Assembly (NCBI GenBank): GCA_020080175.1
Contig: JAGHQL010000110.1
Span: 25,232-89,231 of the forward strand
Origin: Glutinoglossum americanum
Taxonomy: Eukaryota > Ascomycota > Geoglossomycetes > Geoglossales > Geoglossaceae
Direction: 5' to 3'
Length of the DNA: 64,000 nt
A model generated the notes under the pieces. It was given only the letters and a program-made list of their open reading frames with translations. It was not told the origin of the DNA and ran no database searches. Below, in pieces: positions 1-12,731 of this stretch (position 1 is the first letter of the stretch; each line of letters opens with the position of its first letter). Position numbers and translations under genes: made by a program.

Positions 1-783
1 CCGTCTCCTGAGTGACAAGTCCGGGACCGATTGAGCGTAGACCCTGCGTGTAACCTACGGCAAGTTAGTGATTTAGGGCCATTCACCTAGTCGGTACAGT
101 AAGGTATTGGCGTACCTCTGCCATGGCAAGTTGCACATGTCTTCGGCTTTGCCTTTTCTTTCCCGCCATTGCCTTTGCAGACCCCGCATACGACATTCTT
201 TGTGCTAGCGAACTTTGTTGTTTTCCCCTTATATAGCTCTTCTAGTGTGACCTCGTATTTTTTTTCTTCGTCTCTGCCTTTCCTAGGCGTCATGGGCCCT
301 CCACCAAAACCAGGGGGAGGATGTCCACCCATCCCCATGCCAAACATATGAGAAATTATATCGTCAAAGTCAACATCTCCACCCATTCCGCTACCGCGTG
401 AAGGGTCAAATGCGGCCATCCCGTGGGTGTCGTAAAGGTGGCGCTTTTCGTCGTCGTAGAGAATCTCATATGCTTGGCTGACGGCTTTAAACTTCATCTC
501 GGATTCGGACCGTTCATCTTCAGGGACCTTGTCAGGATGACTTGAAAGCGCAGCCTGAATATCCCATTAGCGGGCGAAGTCAGACATGATAGAATTTCGC
601 TGGGGCAAAAACCTTATGGTAGGCTTTCTTGATTTCAACTTTGGTTGAAGACCTCTCAACACCCAGAATCTCTAAATTATATCAGACAAGCCTTAGCGTA
701 CTGAAATAAAGGCTGTTGCACTGACCATAGAGATCGATATCCTCAGCGTCGACGGCCACTGTCCGGTTTTTGGGGCTTAGCAT
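1..783 (-). CDS. Type I DnaJ/Hsp40 co-chaperone (Xdj1/Mas5-like), 3' part off the window
   Basis: Class I J-protein that would stimulate Hsp70 ATPase activity and deliver clients. The visible exons are about 783-726, 671-613, 554-116 and 54-1, joined by short introns. The first intron is GTCAG...TTTAG; the second has a weak GTTTTT donor. Spliced, they give an N-terminus with the J-domain (YEILGV, then KKAYHKAALSSHPDKV with the HPD catalytic tripeptide), a Gly/Phe/Met-rich linker (GMGMGGHPPPGFGGG), then CxxCxGxG-type zinc-finger repeats (CGVCKGNG, CATCHGRG). The last visible exon reads GYTQGLRSIGPGLVTQET, typical of the region after the second zinc motif, so the gene runs on past base 1. It diverges from the GluRS gene, with 266 bp between the start codons. 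The HPDKVPEDER signature and the N-terminal extension before the J-domain resemble the fungal Xdj1/Mas5-annotated subgroup; which paralogue it is remains inferred. Confidence 0.88.
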
Positions 784-1001
784 AATCTTGCTTCATATAC
801 TTGCATGAGAAGTGGGACTCACTTTTAGCGACAGGTCAACTGCCAGAGGATGCCTTCACTACTGGAGGGGTGATAGGAGGGGAGAGGCTTGAAATGTGTG
901 TATTACTTCGCCGTTCATGAGCTTCCTGCTAGGTGATGTTTAGACTGTTGAAGGTTTTCTGTTTTGCAGATGGCAGAAGTTTAAAAACCAGAAGGTTTTA
1001 G

Positions 1002-3228
<2,227 letters not shown>

Positions 3229-3367
3229 GCTAGTATTATTGTATCATAGTGCATCTTCGAGACATCTCCTATCCCGCTCTGAACTAGAAGCTAATGTACT
3301 TCAATGAGATGGCCCACAACGCCAGCTCCAGTATGTTGATTTAGTGCGAATACAAACCTGAAATGAA

Positions 3368-4466
3368 TTAAGATTTCTCAGACTTTAGCGTCTTAGCTGG
3401 CCTCTCTAATTCCCCTATTCCGTTAAAGAGTCTATCTTTCACCACCCCAGCCAGAAGACCACTAATCTCCTCTCCCGAAATCTTATTGCTGTCTCGTACC
3501 ACCTTTTCTAGTTGAGTATCCTTCACTCCAACTCCTCCTGACTTTGGTACCGGCATTCCTCGACCATTCGCCTGCACGCTCAGCTCGGCTTTTCTAATCA
3601 TTTGGCTTAGATCTACCATCTGCTTGCTGCTATAGTCCCGATTCGTAAATAATGGACTCTGGCTAAGCGTAGATACCCAGTATTTGTTCCATAACAACTC
3701 CAACAGCTGTGTGTCCAAGCTGCTCTTGAAATGTGACACTTCAAGCGAGTAGTACCTACTGCTATGGGCACCAAAATCTTCGATTTTTGAGAGCGGAATC
3801 GTTTGGTACCCGTCCCCGAACCTTTCGCCTGCCGGTTTGTAGCTCTCCGGGTATGTTCTGAATGCACCGATCTCCACCTTGCCCGCTGATATGGTACGGT
3901 CGGGATCTATTACCACAGCCAGGAATGGATCCTGAAACGACTGTTGCGTCAACTGCGTGCTGACATCCACGCCACTTAGCCAACAACCATAGCCTGGGTG
4001 GCTATGGTACCACCCGACTGCGTTTTCCATCTGTCCGACATCTCTTGATGACTGTAGGTAGTTTGGCATGTACTCATTCGCCTCTTCGTGAGCATTGACA
4101 CGGGTCTCTGTTCCCTCGACTGGCAAACGGAAGGCATCAGTCACGATGAAAGTATCTCCAGCGGTTTTGCCCTGCATAAGTCCCATGACCTCTAGGGGAC
4201 CGCCCGCTCGTGCATGCATGACCATCTTAAGGAGGGCAACTGCCGAAATGCGGACATTTCTGAAGTAACGTGGATTCATCTTCCATGGTTTCTCATCTAG
4301 GATCTTGCTCTGCTCCGCCCCGTCGTATGAGTATAGGGCGTCGCGATTTGAATCAACCAGTTGGACAGCATTGTCAAGTTCTTTATTATTATTGGAACGT
4401 TAGTTGCCAATATGGCGAAAGAACGAACGGAAAAGACCTACCCCAGCTTTTAAGAGAGGCCTCCAT
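3368..4466 (-). CDS. CSN5: COP9 signalosome subunit 5, JAMM metalloprotease
   Basis: Catalytic subunit of the COP9 signalosome (Rri1/CSN5), a zinc isopeptidase that removes Nedd8/Rub1 from cullins. Two exons: a 25-nt coding exon (4466-4442) encoding MEASLKSW, and 4380-3368; 345 residues in total. The second exon continues through [10 protein letters not shown] and [10 protein letters not shown], which is the conserved CSN5 N-terminus, so the ATG at 4279 is internal. The JAMM/MPN+ zinc site is complete: Glu72 in LEVMG, then His134-Ser-His136 in [14 protein letters not shown], with Asp147 completing HxHx(10)D. The length matches fungal CSN5. It diverges from ASE1 (558 bp between starts) and converges on the GluRS gene. 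In this window its functional relative is Cdt2, also a cullin-RING ligase factor, but the two are 17 kb apart and there is no sign of linkage. Confidence 0.96.
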
Positions 4467-5024
4467 ATATCTTTCCGTTATGAAACGCAGCTATAATGCT
4501 AACAACCCTTGAACAATCAGTTGCAGGGTAAAGTTTAGCAATCTTAGCTGAGTAAGCCAGGCATTGTACCCTAAAGCAGCAAGCGATTCAAACGCGGCGA
4601 TCATTCGCCAAGGCCTCCGTTGCCACCACAACAGCCGGATGTAAACATCTCGTCTAGTTTCGTCACAACTCACTACATATGTATCATCATCAACCAACAT
4701 CAATACCGCCTCTTCCACTTCCTTCTATTACTCCTTTTCCTCCTCACATAAGCTAAGCCTAATCTTCGCGAATCAATCCTTCTACAGCCTTCTTCTCCTT
4801 TGGCGCGTAGCAAACATTTTGTTGTTTTACAACTTCGCTAGAGGGGTTAGCTGTGCATCAGGTACCATTCCAGTGATCCCCTTTGCCTCTGCGAAGCATA
4901 AACTACGTGGAACATACGAAGTCCACGTTAAACATGTGGTGTAAACGGGCCCCTTAAATTTTCTGACTCGCAAAGTTAGGCATCGTTCTGGGTTCTACCA
5001 CCTATTTGTTAGGACACTGCGAGC
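4467..5024. promoter_or_regulatory. Divergent promoter region between CSN5 and ASE1
   Basis: Gap of 558 bp between two start codons pointing outward, so it must hold both promoters and 5' leaders. I see pyrimidine-rich stretches (about 4705-4745) but no clear TATA box. No coding potential is convincing on either strand. Confidence 0.5.
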
Positions 5025-7645
5025 ATGGATACAAGCTACTTAACCTCGCAGATCGCGACAATCATTGGCGAGTTGCATGGCTTATTTGATGAAATTGGTG
5101 TTGAACACCATGAGAGAGAAGCTCGAGAGTCCGAGGTAGGTGGAGACGCAAATACATGTCTGCATAAGAGGCAATGGTGACATATTGACTTATCTTCCAG
5201 CTCTTTGCGGCACTGTCAGAGACTTTACATGAACAACTGCGACGAGTTGCCTCGTAAGCCACGACCGTAATGCACCAACCCATATGTTTGAACTGACTGA
5301 CGGTGTTTTGTGGATTTTTAGCGAGAAACATGAAATGACGGAAGAAGTGCATCGCATCATTAAGACCATTAAGCAGATGGAGGCGTCCTTGGATGATGTG
5401 AATGCATCCAATGAGCAGGAAGATGAGGGATTGAGGGTGTCATTTCCCCTTGTAAAGTGCTTACAGTCTCTTAAAGAAAAGTTTGCGACGATCAGCAAAA
5501 TACACAAGGAGAGGTTCGATCAAGTAAAGAGTACGTATCGGGCAGCAAAGCATATTGTCTGTATTATTGGCTTATATGATGCTAACAATTGATAGAGCTC
5601 GTACAAGCCCTCAATTCATACGCGTCGCATCTAGAGTCAACTTTCGTCAAGATCACTCTCCCACCTACATCACCAAATGCGTCCATTCCGCCGACGTTTA
5701 GCTTGTCGCCTTCTTACGTCACGTCACTTGATGTTGAGTTTTCCCGTGTATATGAAGAATATACTCGCCGAGTCGCGACCGTTCAAACTATATCTGAAGA
5801 CATCATAAAGCTCTGGGCCGAACTGGGCACGCCCCAAGCGCAGACGGATGGTGCCATTGTAAAATACTACCGAGATTCACCAGAGCAGTTGGGCCTACGA
5901 GAGGACGATTTGGGGAGGCTGAAGGCGAAGAAAGATAGGTTGGTCGAAGAAAAGCGAGGTCGAGAACGAAGGCTGAGAGAGATCAAGACAATGGTGGAGG
6001 TATTGTGGGATAGACTGAATGTAGAGGAGCATGAGAGGAAGAGATTTCTCAATGGGAACCGAGGTTGCGGAATGAGAGTCATCAACGAATTCGAAGATGA
6101 GCTATCGCGACTAAATGAGCTAAAGAGACAGAACCTTCACCTGTTCGTGGAAGATGCGAGGTGTAGGCTGCAAGAACTATGGGACGGACTTTATTTCTCT
6201 GAAGAAGAAATGCTTGACTTTACACCTGCTTTCTCAGGTGTGCTTCCCCTGCCTATTCTCGAATCCATATGCTGACGATTGGCTCAGATGTGTACAGCGA
6301 TGCTCTTCTTTCTGCACATGAATCTGAAATTGCTCGCTTGGAGGCCCTCAAAGAGCAGCGAGCTCCAACGCTTGATCTTATTGATAAACATCGTTCGTTA
6401 GTTAAAGACCGAGATGATTTAACCGCGTCCAGTCAGGATGCATCGCGGTTGATGTTGCGTGGCCAGAAAGGCGAGAAACGCGATCCAACCCGCCTATTAA
6501 GAGAAGAAAAGATGAGGAAGAGAATTGCCAAGGAGCTACCGAAAGTTGAAATTGAATTAAGGAAAGCCCTAGAGAGATGGGAGAATGAATATGGAAGACC
6601 ATTTCTAGTTCATGGGGAGAGATATCTGGACGAATTGGCTGCCGCGGCGGCCAAAGCGGCTCCTCCGAGATCCAAGACACCGTCCGGTCCGCCCCCAAGA
6701 TCCAAGACTCCTTCCGCCCCACCCGCGCTGAATAACAAGACGTCTAGACCCGCAACGGCGGCTAGTCACCGCAATGATAAGGGAGCAACCAAGGTTCCAC
6801 CACCCCCAAGATCCGGTATGAAGACACCAACAGGAACTGTTAGGCGAATCCCACACACTGGCGTAGTGCAATCGATAGGGCAGGTGAGTCCATCAAGGAT
6901 CCCGGCTAGGGCGCCCCTGGGCAACATGCAAAATTCACCAGAGCGTCGTGGCCTCCCGGAGATTAGAAGCGGTACAGAAACTATCCGAAAGGGGATGCTG
7001 CCGCCAAAAGCCCCACCACCAAAGATGAGAGATTTGTTCATTCCTCCTGCTCCCACGCCGGTGAGCAATCACTACGCCAGTGGGCAACGGAGCGCTAGTG
7101 CAGCTTCTTCAAGCGAAAGTGTGCGACATGTTACCCCTGAAGACGTGTATAACGACCGAGATGTTGAGTCGCAAACACATTCATCATCGGTACGATCGAG
7201 GCCTGGGGAGTACCGAAATGGGATATCACAACAATTAACGCCACAGACCTATCATAGCTTACATTCATCAGCGTCGTACACTGACAGCGCTCAGTACCTA
7301 GAGGCGTACTACCCTAGTCAGTCAGTAGAGGCTAGAAGACAGATATCAACGACCTCTTCCGCTACAAATACGGTATCAGGGTCGGAGAACTGGGAAACAT
7401 ACGACGATGCTTCAGAGCCTGAACTAGATGCGAGTGAAGAGTACTATGCAAAGCTAAGAGCCGTGCGTGGGAAGAGATTTACGCCAGACGATGGGTATGC
7501 TGCACCTCTTGGTGGCGCAGGAAAGAAGTTGAAGGGCATCAGAGCAGCGGGCGTGGGAACGGAAATGCTGATGGAAGCTCAAAGTGGGCAACTGGTAAAA
7601 GTCTCTGGCAGCGAAGCAGGATGGACCGACGAAGAGGCTTTCTGA
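5025..7645 (+). CDS. ASE1: Ase1/PRC1/MAP65 microtubule cross-linker
   Basis: Anti-parallel microtubule bundling protein of the spindle midzone. Five exons: 5025-5135, 5201-5253, 5322-5530, 5596-6237 and 6288-7645, giving 790 residues. The N-terminal half is long helical dimerisation/rod sequence. The central part has the conserved spectrin-like microtubule-binding segment (WDRLNVEEHER, FEDELSRLNELK, ELWDGLYFSEEEM, and then the helix with EIARLEALKEQRAP and WENEYGRPFLVHGERYL). The C-terminal ~370 residues are Ser/Pro/Arg-rich and probably disordered. They include repeated PPPRSKTP-type motifs and many S/T-P sites, as expected for Cdk-regulated microtubule binding. The exon ORF at 5589 starts inside an intron and is not the real start; the ATG at 5025 opens a 37-codon exon ending in a good GTAGGT donor. 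I see no truncation. Confidence 0.93.
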
Positions 7646-9309
7646 GCTTTACGCATCGTGGAGAAGTCGGCTCAGTTAGTCAGGAATTCCTACCTCAACC
7701 GAATGAACAACCAACACGCATAAAACGACCGCAACGAGAGCATCGTTTACTTACGAATTTTCCTGTTCGTGTCTCTATTGAATCTCGAATGTTGAAATAT
7801 TCAGCTCTAGATGGATTGGTTCACCCCCACCCCGTTTTTCTGTTGGGGTCCATTTCCAGTTCTCTTCACATTCCCAGAGGGAACCCCCATATTTGTTTCT
7901 TGCAAATACTTGAATCGATTGGTCCATTTGGAGAGATGAGTGCGAGGAGAAATGCTGGCTCATTAGGTTGTACTTGTTGGGGAGAATTTCTTATTTTGAT
8001 TCGGTCCTGTTGTCTTTTCTTTTATCTTTTCCACTGTTTATCGTTTGTGCTCCCTCTTCTTGTCCCTTCCCTGCGAGTTTTATTGCCGGGCTGAGATGCA
8101 GGCCATACATATTACACTCAAGGAACTCTTCTTCCCTTTGGGTCGAAGGGCTTTACAGATTCAATGCTGTCATATCGCTGCGGGAGAATTTTTCATGCGG
8201 TAGCTTCGGCTGAATAAATGTGTTTTTGACTTTTCCCCTCGCTCTTCGATCTTTTCATGTACTGGTCTCGGTTCGGAAGGTGGTTCTAGGGTTTGCTCTA
8301 GGCGTTAGAGAACCTGGGAGAATTGTAATGCGATTTTATTCATCGGTCCGAGAAACCTAGAGAAAATAAGACCGGCCCGCAAGAGCCAGTCCGAATTAAG
8401 AACCTTATCTGATGGCTCGGACGGCAAGCCGGTAATCGTGATGACCAAGGTAAGAATACGTCTTATATTGAGATGTGATAAGATATGGGTAGGTGGGTCA
8501 TCATACGCATGCGGTGAGTGGGTGCTGTAGCCTGCAGGGTTGTCAAGTTCTCCTGCGGCGTGACGGAATCTGGTGGGTTGGAATGGGCACCGTGTGGGGT
8601 GCATTGGTGGCGATCCAGGCTCGATTGGGCGCGCATATTCGGGGACTCAGTGGGGATGAACTGGGGATAGCTGGGCTAGCCGGATGTGGAGGTAGGTGTT
8701 GCGTAGATTGATCACTGATACGAGGAAAATTGAACCAATGCCGAAGGGTTATCGTAGATTCGGGGAGTTCGATTCCCCAGTGCTTTTTCCCATCGCTATG
8801 CATCTCCCGATTGCCCTATCCCAGGTTGAGCGCAGCAGTCGTGCCCCACCACCGACCAACGCATGCATGCTTCCATGGCATGCCCGCTTCCATGGCTGCA
8901 CCAAGCCGACATTTCCCAAGGAGTGGCGTGGCCCAGTCGCAGGTACCGATGTCTTGGGTCGTCATTTCCAGAGAGGGTTCCTCTAGAGTAAACGCCTTCC
9001 ACGCAACGTTCTACACGCTCTAGGGCTAGAATGGCTGGGGGTGGATCTTTCCGAGAGATAAGAACGCGACGGTCGCACAAAGTAAGCCAAGGCAAGGGAT
9101 GCCGTTGCCCGTCGATAAGACATTCATAAGCGCATCCTATCCTCGCATGCCTGTCTGTTTTGCCCCATTTTATTATTTTTTGGAAAAGAAAATGAGTAGA
9201 AAATGTGAAAAATGAAATGTTGACGCTGGGTTGCGTGGACGATTACCGACAAATCGCCGGAATTGAATACCTGAAATAGGCGATCGCCGGCAGACCTGTT
9301 GCCCTGCAT

Positions 9310-9316
9310 TGACTCA
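9310..9316. promoter_or_regulatory. Possible Gcn4/CpcA-type (AP-1) binding site
   Basis: Perfect TGACTCA heptamer about 505 bp upstream of the start codon of the unknown gene at 9821. This is the established core site of the Gcn4/CpcA amino-acid starvation regulator in fungi. A single copy could occur by chance, so its regulatory role is inference. Confidence 0.25.
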
Positions 9317-9346
9317 GGTTGAGAATTACTTCGTCCTACGTAAATA

Positions 9347-9367
9347 CCGATTCCCGATTCCCGATTC
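9347..9367. repeat. Three perfect tandem copies of a 7-bp unit
   Basis: The unit CCGATTC occurs three times in a row. It lies 31 bp after the TGACTCA site and ~450 bp before the downstream start codon. Function unknown. Confidence 0.8.
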
Positions 9368-9820
9368 TTTAGGCTCCACGTATAAGTCCCTATCTATTGC
9401 TCTCTTATTTGTACCTGTACTTGGACCCGACATAATCAATCCCGACTCTTCCCTGCGCTCCGACAACAATACTACCCACCCGCGCTCTATATTCAAGCCT
9501 TCAAACTTGCTTTTAACGGAGTCGTCCATATCAACCCCCCAACTCCCCGTCTCGCCTGTCGTCTTCTACATCTTTCTGCGGGCCGAGCCATCCTACCGGC
9601 GCCATATCCTCCCCTTTCACATCTGTGCGCAACGATCGAACCTGCTAAACTGCCGACGTCTCCGTGAATGCCTCACAACTCTCACCAGACCGATCTCTGC
9701 GTCGAACTCCTTGACTCGTTCTGCGACGTCAGTTATGATTAGAACTGGATGAATTAAGTAAAACCTGACACCAAGCCAACTCCGAGCCTTTATCACCCAC
9801 CTAGCTGTCGCTGAGGCAAG

Positions 9821-11248
9821 ATGATGGCGACTCAAGCATATCTGCTACCGCCTTCCTCCGCATTATCTCGAGTTGATGTAGTACAGGACAGGAGAAGAGC
9901 GACGAAGAGCAAACTAGAAACCGCATCACCGACAAGCTCTTCGTCAGCCTTATCTCCTTCAAAACCGGTCGTTATACCATCCCGAGGCTCACCATGGAAA
10001 AGCACTCGCGAAGTCGAGAAAACCGGTCGAAGGTCCCAATATCCGCTGCGTTCCTCGCCGGACCTTCATCGGCCTGAGACCGTCCCACCAGCAGTTGCAG
10101 CCTTGCTGGCAGTTACCGCGATCCCGTTGCCAAAGCATGGTACCTCAACACAGCATCGCAGGCATACTGCGGAGAAGCAAGTAGCTTTGAAATTGTTGAA
10201 TGGTCAATTCCAAGGGCGCGATAGAACACCGTTTGCGTCACCGAACACCAAGTCTCCGATGGAGATTTTGTTATCTCCACCAGATGAGCTAGATGAGATA
10301 GATTTCGATACAGCAGATGACAGCACGAATGAAGCTGTTCTATGTGTCCGAACCAAGTCGAGCGATTCTGTCCCTTCGCTGGAGACTGATACCGAATCTT
10401 CTGCATCATGGAGCAGCCCACCAACACCGCGACACAGTGTCAAAAGGGCGAACGGAGACCGGAGGGAGAAGCAGATGTCTTCTCCTCCAGCGGAGGACTG
10501 TGTACTTAACCACCCTCTCTTAAATCCATACTTTGATGCTGAGGCATCTGCACTCGACTCCGCAGACGCAACGAACTCCGCGCCCCTAGCAGGCGTCCCC
10601 GATAATGCTACACGCTCCGAACGGCGGAAGGTCTCACTCAAATCGAACCTTACTGCTTCTTTGCGCGTTCTCAAATCTGCTGCCCGCTCCTTCTCCAACT
10701 TTTCGGCACCCTTCATCCAACCTGATGACTTTCTCACTCGATCAATACTATCTATAACTCCTCTCTATACGGATGAAAAGCGTCCGCTTCCGCTTCAAGA
10801 TGCACCTACTCCTGCTCTACGTCGTTATCTAAATCCTATATCCAGCGCGTCAGCGGATATGTACAGCCACAGGGGCTCAAGTAAAGGCTCCTTGGATAGG
10901 TGTACAGCATCCATACAATTACAGACTTACCGTGTCTCGAGGCCATCTAAGAGGGCGAGCTCATCACCAATCATCAGCCGCCGTTCTAGTCAGAAAGGGG
11001 ACGATGATCCTTTCGCTCAGCCATCATCATCGACAGGGCCTATCCCGCGACAACGAGAGGTTCGAGAAAACAGTGATTTTTTACGGGTGATTGTGCTGGA
11101 AATGAACATGCGGAGAGAAGGCAAATTGAGCGACAAGGCTCAGGGCAAGGCTAAATTCGTTCTTCCACCTCGACAGCCCTGTAATAGATATGTTCTAGAA
11201 GATGGGGTGGTGCCCCTTCGCTGGACCCCCATACTACCTGAAGATTAG
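9821..11248 (+). CDS. Uncharacterised Ser/Pro-rich fungal protein
   Basis: Single-exon ORF of 475 residues starting ATGATGGCG; I assign no function. The composition is Ser/Pro/Arg/Thr-rich and mostly low complexity, suggesting intrinsic disorder with many potential phosphosites. Three stretches look more ordered. One is a hydrophobic PPAVAALLAVTAIPLP segment (about residues 88-103), followed by basic residues. Another is an acidic patch PPDELDEIDFDTADD (~152-166). The third is a C-terminal block REVRENSDFLRVIVLEMNMR followed by LPPRQ and VPLRW. From memory the first and last blocks recur in hypothetical proteins of other filamentous ascomycetes, which would make this a conserved but undescribed family; a database search would be needed to confirm. 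No signal peptide or transmembrane helix is clear. The frame stays open for 134 more codons after the TAG stop. Confidence 0.7.
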   Translation: MMATQAYLLPPSSALSRVDVVQDRRRATKSKLETASPTSSSSALSPSKPVVIPSRGSPWKSTREVEKTGRRSQYPLRSSPDLHRPETVPPAVAALLAVTAIPLPKHGTSTQHRRHTAEKQVALKLLNGQFQGRDRTPFASPNTKSPMEILLSPPDELDEIDFDTADDSTNEAVLCVRTKSSDSVPSLETDTESSASWSSPPTPRHSVKRANGDRREKQMSSPPAEDCVLNHPLLNPYFDAEASALDSADATNSAPLAGVPDNATRSERRKVSLKSNLTASLRVLKSAARSFSNFSAPFIQPDDFLTRSILSITPLYTDEKRPLPLQDAPTPALRRYLNPISSASADMYSHRGSSKGSLDRCTASIQLQTYRVSRPSKRASSSPIISRRSSQKGDDDPFAQPSSSTGPIPRQREVRENSDFLRVIVLEMNMRREGKLSDKAQGKAKFVLPPRQPCNRYVLEDGVVPLRWTPILPED

Positions 11249-12731
11249 ATGGACGAGGTCACCTCTGCGGCGCTCCCATATACCAAACCACCACCAGCCC
11301 CTGACCTCGGACCTTTACCTTTGCGCAAGCAAGATTCTCCAACGTCATCGGTCAAAATTAGAACCAATCCAGTCTCGGTATCCAGTCGCAACTCCAATTT
11401 AATTCGACAAATGGGAATTCGAGGAATCGAGAGATGTATTTTTCCGAGAGTTCATATATTTTCAGCTATAAGTCATGAAGACACGACACCACGCAATCGG
11501 GTTCCCTACGGAGGGTTTCCGCTCATTCCCTACCTCATAGGCCAGCAGGGCTCTAGCCTCTTGTTCTTGGAAAGCTCCGGGCATTTATCCCGCTGCGGTT
11601 CCGCTAGCGACGCAGAACATTCCCCTCCCTTTTTTTTTGGGCCGAAATGGTAGCAAGATTGCCCTGGTTTCTCCGATTTGATATTCCATAAATCCGGCAA
11701 GACATCCCTACTTTCCCAGTCCTTTAAGGCTTGACCTGTCTTAAGATTTTGCTTGGTGTTCTTCTGGTATAGCGAGGCGCTGGCGGGTCTATCTGTCAAA
11801 GCATATAGTTGGGCGGTTTTCCCGAAGTTCACGGTACTTGTTTCACTGTTTGAGTGTGCACAATGTCGATGGGTGTTGGAGTGGAGCGGTATGACGTTGT
11901 TACCGAACAGCAAGAGGAAGCACCCACCTCAGGTAGTGATACCCGCTATCAGGCATGATCGTCCACCTCGGCCTGCCTGGGCTATGTGCATAAATTTTTT
12001 CACTATGGGCCTATTGTTTGATAATGACGGGCAACCTGATCCATTCAGGGTGTGTATGAGCCAAGCATCTACTGCGAGAATTTAGTGCCGCACTGGCACT
12101 CTCTACAAGAATGAGGAAGACTAGATTTACGAGAATCCGACGTTGTTAACACGTGCCACATCGTTGGTCATTGAAATGATCAAATGGGACCCAGCAAAAC
12201 CCCACAGCCCCCTGCAGCCCCACAGAAACGGTGTTACCAAGGAGCGCAACGTTGCCAAGCACTGCTGATGTCCCAGCCACATCCACTAATATCGGCATCG
12301 ACGGTATTTTGCGCAATGCAAGAAAACATAAGTAATGATTTTAGATACAGAAAGCCTTCCTATCTGATTCAGTCTACCTGTAGAGGTTTGGTTATTCTCT
12401 CCTACGGTATTGTAGAAGCGGTAGGCGCCGCCGAGGATATATATTTTTGGAGCTAGCTTATGTAGCCGCCCACTCTACTACATACACGCACACAATTTAG
12501 CCCCCACGTTTGCACTTTTGGGTGCAGCCCTGGCCTAAAGTTCAGCTGCTCAGCCCCGGTTACTTTGCTTATGTATCCCTGGTGCTTAATGTTAGCTGAG
12601 CAAAATGAAAGTCAGAATTCCTACAAGAGCTTCAAAACGTGTCATTATCTTCGCCTCCTACACGAACAAAATCGAATATCTCCCCATCTCACCAGTACTG
12701 CTAGCTGTATAACTTCCATTGCACATTGAAA
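11249..12731. other. Intergenic region between the unknown gene and the calpain gene
   Basis: About 1.5 kb. The first 405 nt continue the upstream reading frame after its TAG stop (134 open codons). The first ~50 of these keep a Pro/Ser-rich composition; the rest looks non-coding. Beyond this I see T-rich stretches and an imperfect C-rich repeat near 12203-12226 (CCCACAGCCCCC / CAGCCCCACAG). No gene or RNA is supportable. Confidence 0.5.

Larger units (their letters stand above)
7646..9820. other. Long intergenic region upstream of the 9821 gene
   Basis: About 2.2 kb with no protein-coding gene I can support; the short reading frames on both strands have no recognisable domains. The left part is T-rich and fits the 3' UTR of ASE1. 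The right part contains an AP-1/Gcn4-type TGACTCA at 9310-9316, a 3-copy 7-bp tandem repeat at 9347-9367, and a cluster of CATGCATG/CCATGG palindromes near 8861-8900. It may include a long 5' leader of the downstream gene. Confidence 0.5.

Noticed and set aside
8861-8900. Palindrome cluster GCATGCATGC...CCATGGCATGCC...CCATGG as a possible transposon end or protein-binding array
   Set aside because: No target-site duplication, partner repeat or coding sequence nearby; short palindromes of this type are frequent by chance.
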